A stretch of 64,000 bases of DNA from Geobacter sp. (GCA_009684515.1 WKKS01000001.1:744001-808000), one strand, 5' to 3'. Positions 9,178 through 17,520 are shown, counted from the first letter of the stretch. Notes: generated by a model from the sequence alone, not told the origin. Translations and numbers: made by a program.

Positions 9178-11562
9178 TTATTGGCTTCTTTCTGGCTCAC
9201 CAATACTTTTCAATAAAGCGTTGTACTGAGCGGAGTCGGAGTCATAGATTTTGTCAAGAACGAAGTTGGCTACTTTAGAGATTTCTGGGATCTCCACAGG
9301 CTTGAACCCTCGGTCGGGAATGGATTCAAGATGTGATAATTCATTGTTGATGCGATTTAACAGTGCTATCGCTGCTGCGTCCTCTTCTCCAAAAAATTTC
9401 TTGATTCTTTCAAACGGGTCACTTTTGTCATAGTGGTGAGGATATTTAAAGAACAGGAAGGCCTCTAAAAACTTGCGTAGGTTGTTCCCAAAGCCGTAGA
9501 ACGGCTCGTGAGACTCCATGGCCAAACCCTGATTTCTGCATTTATAAATCTGATGGAATAAATAGTTGAACTCAGTGATGTAATTTTTTAGATAGGCTGG
9601 CATGAGCGTGATGTTACTGGAGGTGCCATAACGCTCCACCATGAAGTGCTCGTTGTCGTTTTTTGGCATTGACAGTCTTTTTAAATACTTCAAGAAATCT
9701 AGATTATGGGTTGAAATGAATAATTGTTTGTAGCGATAGTAGTTGGAACCGTCAGTGTTCTTGATTGGTCTGGCAATCAGGCTCTCAATGAGGCTAAACA
9801 TGAAAAAAATATGATTACCGTCCAGGCTAGAAATAGGATCGTCAATGTAGATGATCAATTCCTTGCCCTTGCTTTCCGGCTCTTCCAGCTTTGCGATGAA
9901 ATAGCAGAATGCAATTAAGCTGCATTCGCCTTCACTCAAGTTGTAGGCCGATTTTCCATCTCTCGTGACTTCAAACTTGACTGCCGTTCGCTCTGCGTTG
10001 TCCTTAGCTTCAAGCTTAATACCATCATGGCCAAAGAAGTGGTTGAGCAAAGCGTTGACCTTTTCCGCTCCTTTACGTTCATCCTTCTGCTGTCCCCGAA
10101 GCTGAGTGATCTTTGTTTCGCGATCAGCAATCTCTTTCTCGGCAGTAGTGGAGGCGGTATTAGCTGTTTCAGCATCCTTCTTAAGGCTAGTTATGCGAAT
10201 TAATTCGGTGTCATAGTTGATTGTGCTGATGAAGGAGGCAACATCAGTGAGACGCAGTAAGTCACGCGCTGTGCCCTTGTCCTTTTCCAAAGTATTTGTC
10301 CGCGCGTTGTTTTGCGTGATCAAGTCGTTGATAGCATCGGCATTTTTTTGAATTGTTTCAGGCGAATGACTGGTGCACGGCGTTTCGACCGGTTGAAACA
10401 GGTTGTTTTTCCTTGCCACCAGAGCGGATTGCAGGGTTTTCAGGTCTTGTTTATAGACAGCCAATTCTTCGTCAAGAGTCTTCTTGTTCAATTCAAATAC
10501 TGTTTTTTCTTCAGTGTAGAAACTATCGCCCGTCAAAGTGACAAATTTTGGAATTTCATCAATTGCAGTGATGAGCGACGCTAGACAACTATCGATAGAT
10601 GTATCCAGGTCAGAAGATTCTTTGCTGAAATGTGAGTCCAGTTTCTGCCAAATATCCTGCGGCAGATTCTGGCGGCAAAAAGCACATGTATCCCTTTTTT
10701 CCTTGTGAAGTGGAATTCCTTGTTTGACCCATAACTGAAGTACACTGTCATTAAGCAACTCTTGAATAGGCTGAGTAGGAGTAATGATTTTGGAGAGAAG
10801 AACTTCGGCCGTTTTCTTGATGTTTTCAATTTTCAGGCTGATGCTTACAGAGGTTGAGATGTCCGAAAGGGCATCTTGTTTTAACAGCGAAAGCTTGGCT
10901 GTCTGTTCTTCAGAGCTAAGTGGCTTAAATCCAACCATCTTGGTGGTTGCGATGTCCCGCTTTATGCTTTCTATGTTGTAGATAGATTTTCCATACTCGC
11001 GGTTTTTTTTAATCTTGTCGTTGGCATGGGTTCGCAGTTTTTCTTCGAGTAAGTCTGAAGCTTTCTTGTGATTCTTCTGTGCTTGATCCCGTTCTTTTTT
11101 CCTTCCTTCTAGGTCGAATCGCAGCCCAGACTTCGTTTCTACACTTCCAAGCTCTGCCTCAATGGCGGCGATTGCATCTTCAATCTCTTTATTCTTGTCA
11201 CCAACAATGGCAAAGGTTTTAATTTCCCCGCTGGCTTGATTGACAAGAAAACTGAGGTTGTCATTTACAAAATCGCGGTTGTAGACACGAATATCGTAAC
11301 CATTGGGCGTGAGACATGCCGGAGTGACATCTCCGTTGTCGCCATGGACTGTGAAAGAAGGGGTGGTGTAATTGAGCGGTAGTCGCCCTATCTCCAAGGC
11401 ACGGAAAATCCGAGAGAGCGTTGTTTTTCCGGAGTAGTTGCGCCCATAGAGAATGTTCAGCCGCTTAAAATTTTGAACATTGTTGCCGCCATCTCGGATG
11501 TTCTTATTCCAAGTTAGCCCACTGAAGCTGCCGAAGTTGGCAATGTCAATCTGTGTAATCAC
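9178..11562 (-). CDS. rloC: RloC/PrrC-like anticodon nuclease with AAA/ABC ATPase and zinc hook
   Basis: RloC and PrrC are ABC-ATPase tRNA nucleases that cut or excise the wobble base of tRNAs during phage attack or DNA damage. The 794-aa protein opens with VITQIDIANFGSF, a P-loop GRNYSGKT at residues 40-47, then long coiled coils. A zinc-hook CAFC (Cys293, Cys296) interrupts these, as in RloC but not PrrC. The ABC signature NLSEGE is at 541-546 and Walker B LIIYIDDP at 569-576. The C-terminal nuclease domain keeps the Arg-x3-Glu pair (Arg696, Glu700 in LRKFLEAF) and His744 (NELSH), matching the Arg-Glu-His triad known for this family. I chose GTG 11562 (GGAGAG just upstream) over ATG 11628, which lacks a ribosome binding site. 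No restriction-modification genes are adjacent. Confidence 0.87.
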   Translation of the reverse strand: MITQIDIANFGSFSGLTWNKNIRDGGNNVQNFKRLNILYGRNYSGKTTLSRIFRALEIGRLPLNYTTPSFTVHGDNGDVTPACLTPNGYDIRVYNRDFVNDNLSFLVNQASGEIKTFAIVGDKNKEIEDAIAAIEAELGSVETKSGLRFDLEGRKKERDQAQKNHKKASDLLEEKLRTHANDKIKKNREYGKSIYNIESIKRDIATTKMVGFKPLSSEEQTAKLSLLKQDALSDISTSVSISLKIENIKKTAEVLLSKIITPTQPIQELLNDSVLQLWVKQGIPLHKEKRDTCAFCRQNLPQDIWQKLDSHFSKESSDLDTSIDSCLASLITAIDEIPKFVTLTGDSFYTEEKTVFELNKKTLDEELAVYKQDLKTLQSALVARKNNLFQPVETPCTSHSPETIQKNADAINDLITQNNARTNTLEKDKGTARDLLRLTDVASFISTINYDTELIRITSLKKDAETANTASTTAEKEIADRETKITQLRGQQKDERKGAEKVNALLNHFFGHDGIKLEAKDNAERTAVKFEVTRDGKSAYNLSEGECSLIAFCYFIAKLEEPESKGKELIIYIDDPISSLDGNHIFFMFSLIESLIARPIKNTDGSNYYRYKQLFISTHNLDFLKYLKRLSMPKNDNEHFMVERYGTSSNITLMPAYLKNYITEFNYLFHQIYKCRNQGLAMESHEPFYGFGNNLRKFLEAFLFFKYPHHYDKSDPFERIKKFFGEEDAAAIALLNRINNELSHLESIPDRGFKPVEIPEISKVANFVLDKIYDSDSAQYNALLKSIGEPERSQ

Positions 11563-11668
11563 TTTATCTCTCCATGAGCAAACTCGGATACTTGCTGTCG
11601 AAAAACCTAACTGTAGGCTTACATTCACACGACTGATAACACCTTAAATAAAATCAATCAACTCATGA

Positions 11669-11941
11669 TTAACGGAGATCTAATAGAATTGTTTCTCTGG
11701 GATGGCCGATTGCCAAAAGTCCGGTTGTGTGTGGATCGATGTGTAAAAATGGAGGAGTTGCAGATTGTGCAACAATAGATGCTATTGTAGAGAGAGTTGC
11801 AACCGTTTGAGAGCGATTCCTGAGTGCGGCTGACTCCATCCGTTCAAACTCATCGCGGGTAATGGCAACAGCTTCTGTTTCGTCCTGTGTTAACAGATCG
11901 GATATATCTCTGAAGTCGAATGCGCTTTGCTTATGTTGCAT
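11669..11941 (-). CDS. Hypothetical 90-aa protein upstream of the RloC-like gene
   Basis: I do not recognise this protein. It has an acidic, helical N-terminal half (DFRDISDLLTQDETEAVAITRDEFERME), a middle with many Ser/Thr/Ala residues, and a C-terminal end IGHPRETILLDLR. There is no signal peptide. It lies between the Fic-like gene and the RloC-like gene, 106 bases upstream of the latter and in the same direction, with AGGG before its ATG. A regulatory or antidote role toward the nuclease is conceivable but rests only on position. Confidence 0.55.
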   Translation of the reverse strand: MQHKQSAFDFRDISDLLTQDETEAVAITRDEFERMESAALRNRSQTVATLSTIASIVAQSATPPFLHIDPHTTGLLAIGHPRETILLDLR

Positions 11942-12073
11942 TTAACCCTGCCCAATAGTGATTCTAAATTTTGGTAATTGATTAATGCTACACCATGTGT
12001 ATGTCAGAATATGTCATTTAACTTAAAAATTATCAAACACACTGTATGGACAGCACTCTTCTGCCATTCAATA

Positions 12074-13447
12074 TCAAGCTATTCTCTTTCCTTGCCATGC
12101 GGCAAACTCTTTGGGACGCAGACGAAACCTGGCAATATTCCCTCCGTGCATCCCGCGCAATTCAGCATCCACCAGACTTATAAATTGTGATCTATCAGCC
12201 TCCGGTAGGCGCTCTACTGCCCAAGCAGCTACAATGTCCGCGGTTGGTTCCACACTCCGGAGAACTACCTCACGTATGATCTCTGTCAGCAAGGTACGGT
12301 ATTTCATCCGGAAAGGATCGGGCTCACCCAACTCCTCCCGCGTACTCAGGTAGCGTTTAACAGAGCGCTCATACCCCCACACAAATATATCGCGCAAAAG
12401 CTCGATGCGGTTCTGCTCATAGACTCCGAGTATTCCTTCCACATATGACTTTTTAGGCACATCTATGAAAGAGAGCGGACAGAGATTATGTTTGACCAAC
12501 GGTATGTTGGCGGCCAGTCGGGCCACCCGTTTGTTCACGTCTTCGAAAGGTTGCAGATAGGAGAGATGCACTAAAGCAAAGAAGGATTGTTCGAAAGGAT
12601 CGTTGATAGCCGCTGCCGTATCGAGAGCAATCTGAAAATATTCATCCAGGAGCTGAGGGGTGGACAATGGCGAGTAGACTGATCCGCCAATACCGACCGC
12701 AATCTGCCGGAGACGCCCGCAGGCCTCCGGGTTTGGCAGAAGGTTGTCCGACAGAATGGCGTGGAGGTTTAATATGGAATACCTGTTAAAGCCAATATCA
12801 TCAGCAGATTCAACAAGAAACTCGATAGCCTGTTTGTGGTTCAGGATCATCTGGGTTTCCAGTGCATCCTTCCCTTCCGCTGCCTGACCGAAGGAGATCA
12901 GGCGTTCTGTTTCCAACAGCGAGTAAGTATTGCCTTCCAGATAGCTTGATGCCCAGGAGAGGTCAATCAACAACCTGCCCATAACCTGGCGAGCCATTGT
13001 ACCAGCAGGGATATTCTCTTGATGGGCACGACCAATCCGGTGCAGATGCTTACGAGTGGTGTCATCCAGATACGATCCGGTTTTCTGGTAGGACAATAGA
13101 AAATCACGCCGGTACCCTACCGGCTCACGACGCTGGATTGGCTGACTGACGTAACCGCGAATCTCACGTCCAGCCACTGAAAGAGGAATGACCGATTCCT
13201 CTGCATCCTGATCATCAGTGACCGACGGAGCAAGCGGCCAGTACACACGCCCTTTGAAGGCACCGGTGGCACGAATACGGTTGCTCTCAATGAGAATACT
13301 GATCCGCCGCAGCAAGGATCGCCGGTTCATGACAATTCCGGCCGCCGAGAGAGCTGCCTCCAACTCAGTTATACCAATCCCTTTGCTACAGATCGCTATC
13401 TGTTGCTCTATGGCCTCAAGATTTTGCTTATCGATTTGCTTTGGCAC
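12074..13447 (-). CDS. Winged-helix Fic-domain protein with altered catalytic motif
   Basis: Fic proteins transfer AMP or related groups to hydroxyl side chains, using the motif HPFxxGNGRxxR. This 457-aa protein has an N-terminal winged-helix-like region (about 10-70, ELEAALSAAG..RRSLLRRI), an inhibitory-helix motif Ser167-x3-Glu171 (SSYLEGN), and a Fic core at 298-310 reading LQPFEDVNKRVAR. Gln299 replaces the catalytic His, and VNKR replaces GNGR. It may thus be catalytically dead or use different chemistry, serving as a DNA-binding regulator. The GTG start at 13447 is preceded by AAAGGA. Two palindromes lie directly upstream, which suggests autoregulation. It sits upstream of, and in the same direction as, the RloC-like gene. 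Confidence 0.85.
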   Translation of the reverse strand: MPKQIDKQNLEAIEQQIAICSKGIGITELEAALSAAGIVMNRRSLLRRISILIESNRIRATGAFKGRVYWPLAPSVTDDQDAEESVIPLSVAGREIRGYVSQPIQRREPVGYRRDFLLSYQKTGSYLDDTTRKHLHRIGRAHQENIPAGTMARQVMGRLLIDLSWASSYLEGNTYSLLETERLISFGQAAEGKDALETQMILNHKQAIEFLVESADDIGFNRYSILNLHAILSDNLLPNPEACGRLRQIAVGIGGSVYSPLSTPQLLDEYFQIALDTAAAINDPFEQSFFALVHLSYLQPFEDVNKRVARLAANIPLVKHNLCPLSFIDVPKKSYVEGILGVYEQNRIELLRDIFVWGYERSVKRYLSTREELGEPDPFRMKYRTLLTEIIREVVLRSVEPTADIVAAWAVERLPEADRSQFISLVDAELRGMHGGNIARFRLRPKEFAAWQGKRIA

Positions 13448-13461
13448 AGGGTATCCTTTCC

Positions 13462-13524
13462 GTCACGAAAAGAACTTCGTGACACAACAATACCCTATTT
13501 GTCACAAAAATCAATATTTGTGAC
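13462..13524 (-). promoter_or_regulatory. Two palindromic operators upstream of the Fic-like gene
   Basis: GTCACGAA-N6-TTCGTGAC (13462-13483) and GTCACAAA-N8-TTTGTGAC (13501-13524) share the half-site GTCACRAA. Their centres are 40 bp apart, close to four helical turns. They lie 15 to 77 bases upstream of the GTG start. The adjacent protein's winged-helix domain is the obvious candidate binder (inference). Confidence 0.7.
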
Positions 13525-13664
13525 ACTAAAACTGTATTAGGCGATCTGGGTGGGCAAAAATTGAGATAGACGTGGAAATCTCGGAATAGAACCGGATGCA
13601 TGTTTCGCAATCGAACGTAAAATTTCACTGTACAAAATTTGGGGGGTTATCTACATTGGGCACC

Positions 13665-13714
13665 AAGTACACGCAAGTACGTAAAAGTACACATCTAGTA
13701 CACCGAGGTACATC
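13665..13714. repeat. Phased GTAC array inside the right island end
   Basis: GTAC occurs at 13667, 13677, 13687, 13698 and 13708, steps of 10, 10, 11 and 10 bp, mostly within AGTACAC or GGTACA. Binding sites thus fall on one face of the helix. The array lies 80-130 bp inside attR, the position expected for arm-type sites. Confidence 0.55.
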
Positions 13715-13795
13715 AGAAAATCGGGTTCCATTGGGCTTTGTTTTGAAATTTGTCTTTTATTTCAGATGGTTAGCCACTGCGGAAAAATGGGTTTC

Positions 13796-13817
13796 ATTCC
13801 GTCCCTTGGCACCACTT
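13796..13817 (+). repeat. Right attachment repeat (attR)
   Basis: This is a 22-bp copy of the tRNA-Phe 3' end with one mismatch (CCCTTGGC for CCCTGGGC). It is followed directly by a terminator that probably served tRNA-Phe before integration. Confidence 0.85.
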
Positions 13818-13825
13818 AAAAATTA

Positions 13826-13858
13826 AGCACTTAGCCCAAAAAGCTAAGTGCTTTTTTT
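13826..13858 (+). terminator. Terminator after attR, likely the original tRNA-Phe terminator
   Basis: The stem AGCACTTAGC/GCTAAGTGCT is followed by T7. It sits 9 bases past the attachment repeat. Confidence 0.9.
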
Positions 13859-13878
13859 GTTGATTAATAAACATTTTT

Positions 13879-15203
13879 CAGTAGTGTCCCAACGTTGAAC
13901 AGTAGATGAGCCGTAACAGCCCGTTAATTCAGAGAGAAAGTGTCATTATGCCATTTAACGACTTGAAAATTATCCGGAGGTTCAGCCATCTTCACACAGC
14001 AATGTGTGGAGGGTTAAACCATGTACACCGGCAAGCTCGTTTTCTCTCAAGTGATGGAGCATTTACCGCTCCACGTTTTTCATCAATGCGTCGATCGGTA
14101 CAACGGCAACTACAAGGTCAAGGAGTTCTCCTGCTCGAACAGTATCTCTGCATGGCATTCGCTCAGTTGACTTATCGCGAGAGTCTGCGGGATATCGAAT
14201 CCTGTCTGCGGGCACAGAAGAGCAAGCTATATCACATGGGTATCCGCTCTTCGGTCTCCCGCAACAATCTGTCAAATGCCAACAAGGTTCGAGACTGGCG
14301 CATTTACGCCGACCTTGCATGTTCTCTCATTCAGACGGCCCGCAAACTCTACGTGAACGACAGCTTCAGACTGGAACTGGAAAACACGGTCTACGCTCTG
14401 GACGCCACCACCATCGACTTGTGTCTCTCAATGTTCCCATGGGCCAAATTCCGCAAGAACAAGGGTGCCATCAAGCTCCATACGTTGTTGGATCTGCGGG
14501 GCAGCATCCCGACATTCATCCACATATCCGACGGCAAACTCCACGAAGTCAACACGCTGGACATCTTGCCGCTGGAAGCCGGATCCTTTTACGTCATGGA
14601 TCGTGGTTACCTGGACTTCGAACGTTTGTACACGATTACTCAGGCATCAGCCTTCTTCGTGATTCGGGGCAAATCCAACCTCAAGTGCCGGAGGGTCTAT
14701 TCCCATCCGGTGGACAAGGCAACCGGCCTACTCTGCGATCAATCGGTATTGCTCACTGGTTTCTATCAAGCCAAAGACTATCCAGAAAAGCTGCGCCGAG
14801 TAAAGTACTACGACAAAGAAACCGACAAAACATTTGTGTTCCTGACCAACAACTTCACTCTGCCAGCCATGACCATTGCCGAACTGTATCGATGCCGCTG
14901 GCAGGTAGAGCTGTTCTTCCGATGGATCAAGCAGAATCTGCGAATCAAAACCTTCTATGGTACATCGGAGAACGCAGTCAAAGCGCAAATCTGGATTGCC
15001 GTGTCGGTCTACGTGCTTGTTGCCATCATGAAGAAACGGCTCAAAGTCGAGGCTAGTCTCTACACAATTTTACAGGTACTGAGCGTGACCATATTCGAAC
15101 GAATGCCCTTGTTGCAGGCACTTACAGATTCAGATTACAGAAACGAAACAGACGAAAATAATAACCAACTGTTTTTATTCAACTAAACGTTGGGACACTA
15201 CTG
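13879..15203 (+). mobile_element. IS4-family insertion sequence
   Basis: The element is bounded by perfect 18-bp terminal inverted repeats (CAGTAGTGTCCCAACGTT at 13879-13896 and its complement at 15186-15203) and is filled by one transposase gene. I cannot see a target duplication in the flanks, which may mean an old insertion or later rearrangement. It sits 61 bases beyond the tRNA-Phe attR. Confidence 0.93.
13948..15186 (+). CDS. IS4-family DDE transposase
   Basis: This 412-aa transposase (from ATG 13948, preceded by GAGAG; an upstream in-frame ATG at 13906 would add 14 residues) has the DDE triad in its usual settings: Asp in YALDATTIDLCL, Asp in FYVMDRGYLDFERL, and Glu in CRWQVELFFRWIKQNL, the Y-(2)-R-(3)-E-(6)-K type signature. 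The DUF4372-like N-terminal region (NHVHRQARFLSS, RESLRDIESCL) and the terminal domain are full length, so the protein looks intact and probably active. The stop codon overlaps the right inverted repeat. Confidence 0.95.
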   Translation: MPFNDLKIIRRFSHLHTAMCGGLNHVHRQARFLSSDGAFTAPRFSSMRRSVQRQLQGQGVLLLEQYLCMAFAQLTYRESLRDIESCLRAQKSKLYHMGIRSSVSRNNLSNANKVRDWRIYADLACSLIQTARKLYVNDSFRLELENTVYALDATTIDLCLSMFPWAKFRKNKGAIKLHTLLDLRGSIPTFIHISDGKLHEVNTLDILPLEAGSFYVMDRGYLDFERLYTITQASAFFVIRGKSNLKCRRVYSHPVDKATGLLCDQSVLLTGFYQAKDYPEKLRRVKYYDKETDKTFVFLTNNFTLPAMTIAELYRCRWQVELFFRWIKQNLRIKTFYGTSENAVKAQIWIAVSVYVLVAIMKKRLKVEASLYTILQVLSVTIFERMPLLQALTDSDYRNETDENNNQLFLFN

Positions 15204-15517
15204 TGTCATTTTATAAAACCAATAATAAAGAAGGATGGTTATGGAATAATTGCAAACCGTCTGTAAAAAATCATCAACTAGCTCATAAGCAAGTACCGGT
15301 TTGCCGCTGAAATTTAATATCGGGTTTGTTGCCACGAATTCCGGAGCATTGGGGTCTTGAAATATCACTTTCTGGCCTAGTATGTCTAATAAACTAACTT
15401 TTCAAGACCTACCCCCCGCCTATTCGGGGAATTTATTTCCCTGTCTTTTCTGCGCATGCCTTCCATGCAATTCTCCCCGCCATGCAAGAGTTCTGCTCCA
15501 TGATTTAATATGCAAAA
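15204..15517. other. Intergenic stretch without a recognisable gene
   Basis: This AT-rich stretch lies between the IS element and the split-barrel gene. I see no gene, strong hairpin or repeat in it. Confidence 0.5.
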
Positions 15518-15889
15518 CTACCAGGTCTGGGTGACGGATTCAATGGTGACTGCCAATGTGGCCCGCAGCCATTCGAATTTTGCCTTGAGAACATCAAAAT
15601 CCGGTCCGGAGGTTACAAAAGCGGCCTTGCCCTTGATCAGAAAACCGGCTCCCGGTCCGTACAGCCCCGGCACCTTGCTGCTTCCCAGGGTAATCAGCAC
15701 TTCCGGATTGAAGGCGATGTTCGCCTCGGTGCGGTGCATGTAGCCGGCCGGAATCAGCAGACGGCCATCATCGGTTGCACGCAGGTAACTGTTCCAGGTG
15801 TTGACCATGTGCGGCCCATCCTGCCCCAGGGTTGCAATCGCAACTACCCCATCCTGTTTCATTACTTCCAGCAGTTTTTCCGTAATCAT
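15518..15889 (-). CDS. Pyridoxamine 5'-phosphate oxidase-like FMN split-barrel protein
   Basis: This 123-aa protein has the small split-barrel fold of the PNPOx family: MITEKLLEVMKQDGVVAIATLGQDGPHMVNTWNSYL, then LLIPAGYMHRTEANI, VLITLGS and FLIKGKAAFV. Such proteins bind FMN or heme and often act as flavin-dependent oxidoreductases; the substrate cannot be read here. A strong GAGGAG site precedes the ATG. It is divergent from the MocR-type regulator at 16059, a common pairing in which the PLP-binding regulator controls a neighbouring flavoprotein gene. Confidence 0.8.
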   Translation of the reverse strand: MITEKLLEVMKQDGVVAIATLGQDGPHMVNTWNSYLRATDDGRLLIPAGYMHRTEANIAFNPEVLITLGSSKVPGLYGPGAGFLIKGKAAFVTSGPDFDVLKAKFEWLRATLAVTIESVTQTW

Positions 15890-15990
15890 TGTGATATCTC
15901 CTCTGGTATATGTTTTTTTCCAGCTTGTCTCTTAGCCGTGACACCATAAGCAACGGCAATTTTTTCAAACTAAATGGGTGCAGATTTTCT

Positions 15991-16019
15991 TTGACGCCAC
16001 TGCGACTGTTGCCTAAACT
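15991..16019 (+). promoter_or_regulatory. Probable sigma-70 promoter of the MocR-type gene
   Basis: TTGACG and TAAACT are separated by 17 bases, 40 bases upstream of the ATG at 16059. Confidence 0.5.
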
Positions 16020-16058
16020 CCCTTCAGCCAACAAATAACAGAGGTGACGGAGAGTGCT

Positions 16059-17456
16059 ATGTTCATCCTGAATAACAACGATCCGGTCCCGTTGTACAAA
16101 CAGCTCTATAACCAGATCCGGGAACTCATCCTGTCGGGCAGACTGCCGGCCGATTCCCGGCTTCCATCGGTCCGGGATATGGCTGTCGAACTTTCAGCCA
16201 GCCGCAACACGGTTGATGGAGCATACCAAGAGTTGTACGCAGAAGGATACCTGTACAGCAAACCGCGCAGCGGTTATTTTGTGTCGGCACTTGACCAGGA
16301 CACTGCAGCTCGATCTCTGCCCGCATCAGCTGGCAAACATGACCATCTTCCGGGACCTCCCTCGTGTTTTGACTATGATTTCCACCCTGCCCGCCTCGAC
16401 CCGGAGAGTTTCCCCGCAGAACTTTGGCGGAAATGCTTTGTTGAAAGCCTGCGCCAAAACAGCCGGCAGCTTGTCCAGTATGGCGACCCGCAGGGAGACT
16501 GGGGGTTGCGCTGCTCTATTCAAAATTATTTGGAGCGATCACGCGGGGTACTCTGCGACCCGGATCAGATTATCATCTGCTCCGGACTTCAGCAGGGCCT
16601 CGATATTGTCGCACATCTGCTGAAGGAGAGTCATTCCGTGGTGGCGGTCGAGAATCCCGGTTACCACCTGCCGCGGTCCGTTTTCCATAACCATTCATAC
16701 AGCATCTGTCCTGTCCCGGTCGGGACGGGCGGGATTGACCTGAACCACCTCAAGGCCAGCAGCAGCACGATCGCCTATGTCACCCCTTCACACCAGTTGC
16801 CGCTGGGTTACGTGATGCCGGTTGCCAACCGCCTGGCGCTGATCGAATGGGCCGAATCGGGCGGCAAGTACATCTTTGAGGACGACTACGACAGCGAACT
16901 TCGCTATCACGGCAAGCCAATACCTTCTCTGCAGGGGCTGCGACCGGAAGGGAACATCATCTATTCGGGCACGTTTTCCAAAATACTCTCTCCGGCATTG
17001 CGCCTGAGCTACCTGGTACTGCCTTATTCACTGCTCGCAGCTTACCGCCGGCTTTACCGGGATTATTTTTCACCGGTTTCACTGCTGGAGCAGAGAACCA
17101 TGGCGAAATTCATGGAGCAGGGGCACTGGGAGCGGCATATCCGGCGAATGCGCATGCTCTATAAAAGGAAGCACGATACGCTGCTCCGGGCTGTCGAGCA
17201 TAATTTCGGCGACCGGGCCGTTGTCACCGGACAGGGTGCCGGACTCCATGTTGTTCTGATGTTGCCCGACGCCGCACACAGCGAGGCGGAGATCATTGAC
17301 CGGGGCCGACAAAAAGGCATCCGGCTGTTCCCCTTTTCTGATTTCCACGTCACCGGCCAACCGGAAGCCACGACGCTGTTGCTCGGTTTCGGCGGGATGA
17401 ATGGCAGCGAGATCGAGCGGGGTATCGCCATACTCGCCAAAATATGCTTGAGTTAG
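16059..17456 (+). CDS. MocR/PdxR-type transcriptional regulator (GntR + aminotransferase fold)
   Basis: This 465-aa protein joins an N-terminal GntR winged helix (PLYKQLYNQIRELILSGRLPADSRLPSVRDMA..LSASRNTV) to a class-I aminotransferase-like domain. The PLP site is recognisable: DDYDSELRY with the pyridine-contacting Asp and SGTFSKILSPALRLSYL with the Schiff-base Lys. Such proteins sense PLP or amino compounds and regulate neighbouring genes. I chose ATG 16059, with GGAG 7 bases upstream, over the in-frame GTG 16044. It is divergent from the PNPOx-like gene, its likely target, and is followed by a clear terminator. Confidence 0.93.
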   Translation: MFILNNNDPVPLYKQLYNQIRELILSGRLPADSRLPSVRDMAVELSASRNTVDGAYQELYAEGYLYSKPRSGYFVSALDQDTAARSLPASAGKHDHLPGPPSCFDYDFHPARLDPESFPAELWRKCFVESLRQNSRQLVQYGDPQGDWGLRCSIQNYLERSRGVLCDPDQIIICSGLQQGLDIVAHLLKESHSVVAVENPGYHLPRSVFHNHSYSICPVPVGTGGIDLNHLKASSSTIAYVTPSHQLPLGYVMPVANRLALIEWAESGGKYIFEDDYDSELRYHGKPIPSLQGLRPEGNIIYSGTFSKILSPALRLSYLVLPYSLLAAYRRLYRDYFSPVSLLEQRTMAKFMEQGHWERHIRRMRMLYKRKHDTLLRAVEHNFGDRAVVTGQGAGLHVVLMLPDAAHSEAEIIDRGRQKGIRLFPFSDFHVTGQPEATTLLLGFGGMNGSEIERGIAILAKICLS

Positions 17457-17490
17457 TCGATTGCTGTTCCGTTAAAGTGAAGATAAACAA

Positions 17491-17520
17491 AAACTGGCCC
17501 TATTAACAGGGCCAGTTTTT
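17491..17520 (+). terminator. Rho-independent terminator of the MocR-type gene
   Basis: The stem AAACTGGCCCT/AGGGCCAGTTT closes on a short loop and is followed by a T run. Confidence 0.92.

Larger units (their letters stand above)
8665..13817. mobile_element. tRNA-Phe genomic island carrying RloC-like nuclease and Fic-like protein
   Basis: The element lies between the intact tRNA-Phe and a 22-bp copy of its 3' end. It carries its own terminator just after the tRNA; the tRNA's presumed original terminator lies beyond the right repeat. Inside are three minus-strand genes: the Fic-like gene, a 90-aa ORF and an RloC-like gene. Clustered GTAC motifs at helical spacing lie inside each end. No integrase gene is recognisable, so the island is probably fixed or depends on an enzyme in trans. 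The cargo is of the anti-phage type (inference). Confidence 0.8.
13525..13878. other. Non-coding right end of the island and flank
   Basis: This stretch holds the phased GTAC array, the right attachment repeat and a terminator, described separately. I see no gene in it. Confidence 0.6.

Noticed and set aside
13665-13714. CRISPR-like array
   Set aside because: The repeats are only 4-7 bases long with 10-11 bp period and there are no spacers of CRISPR length.
13869-13878. Target-site duplication of the IS4-type element
   Set aside because: The bases left of 13879 and right of 15203 do not match at any plausible length.
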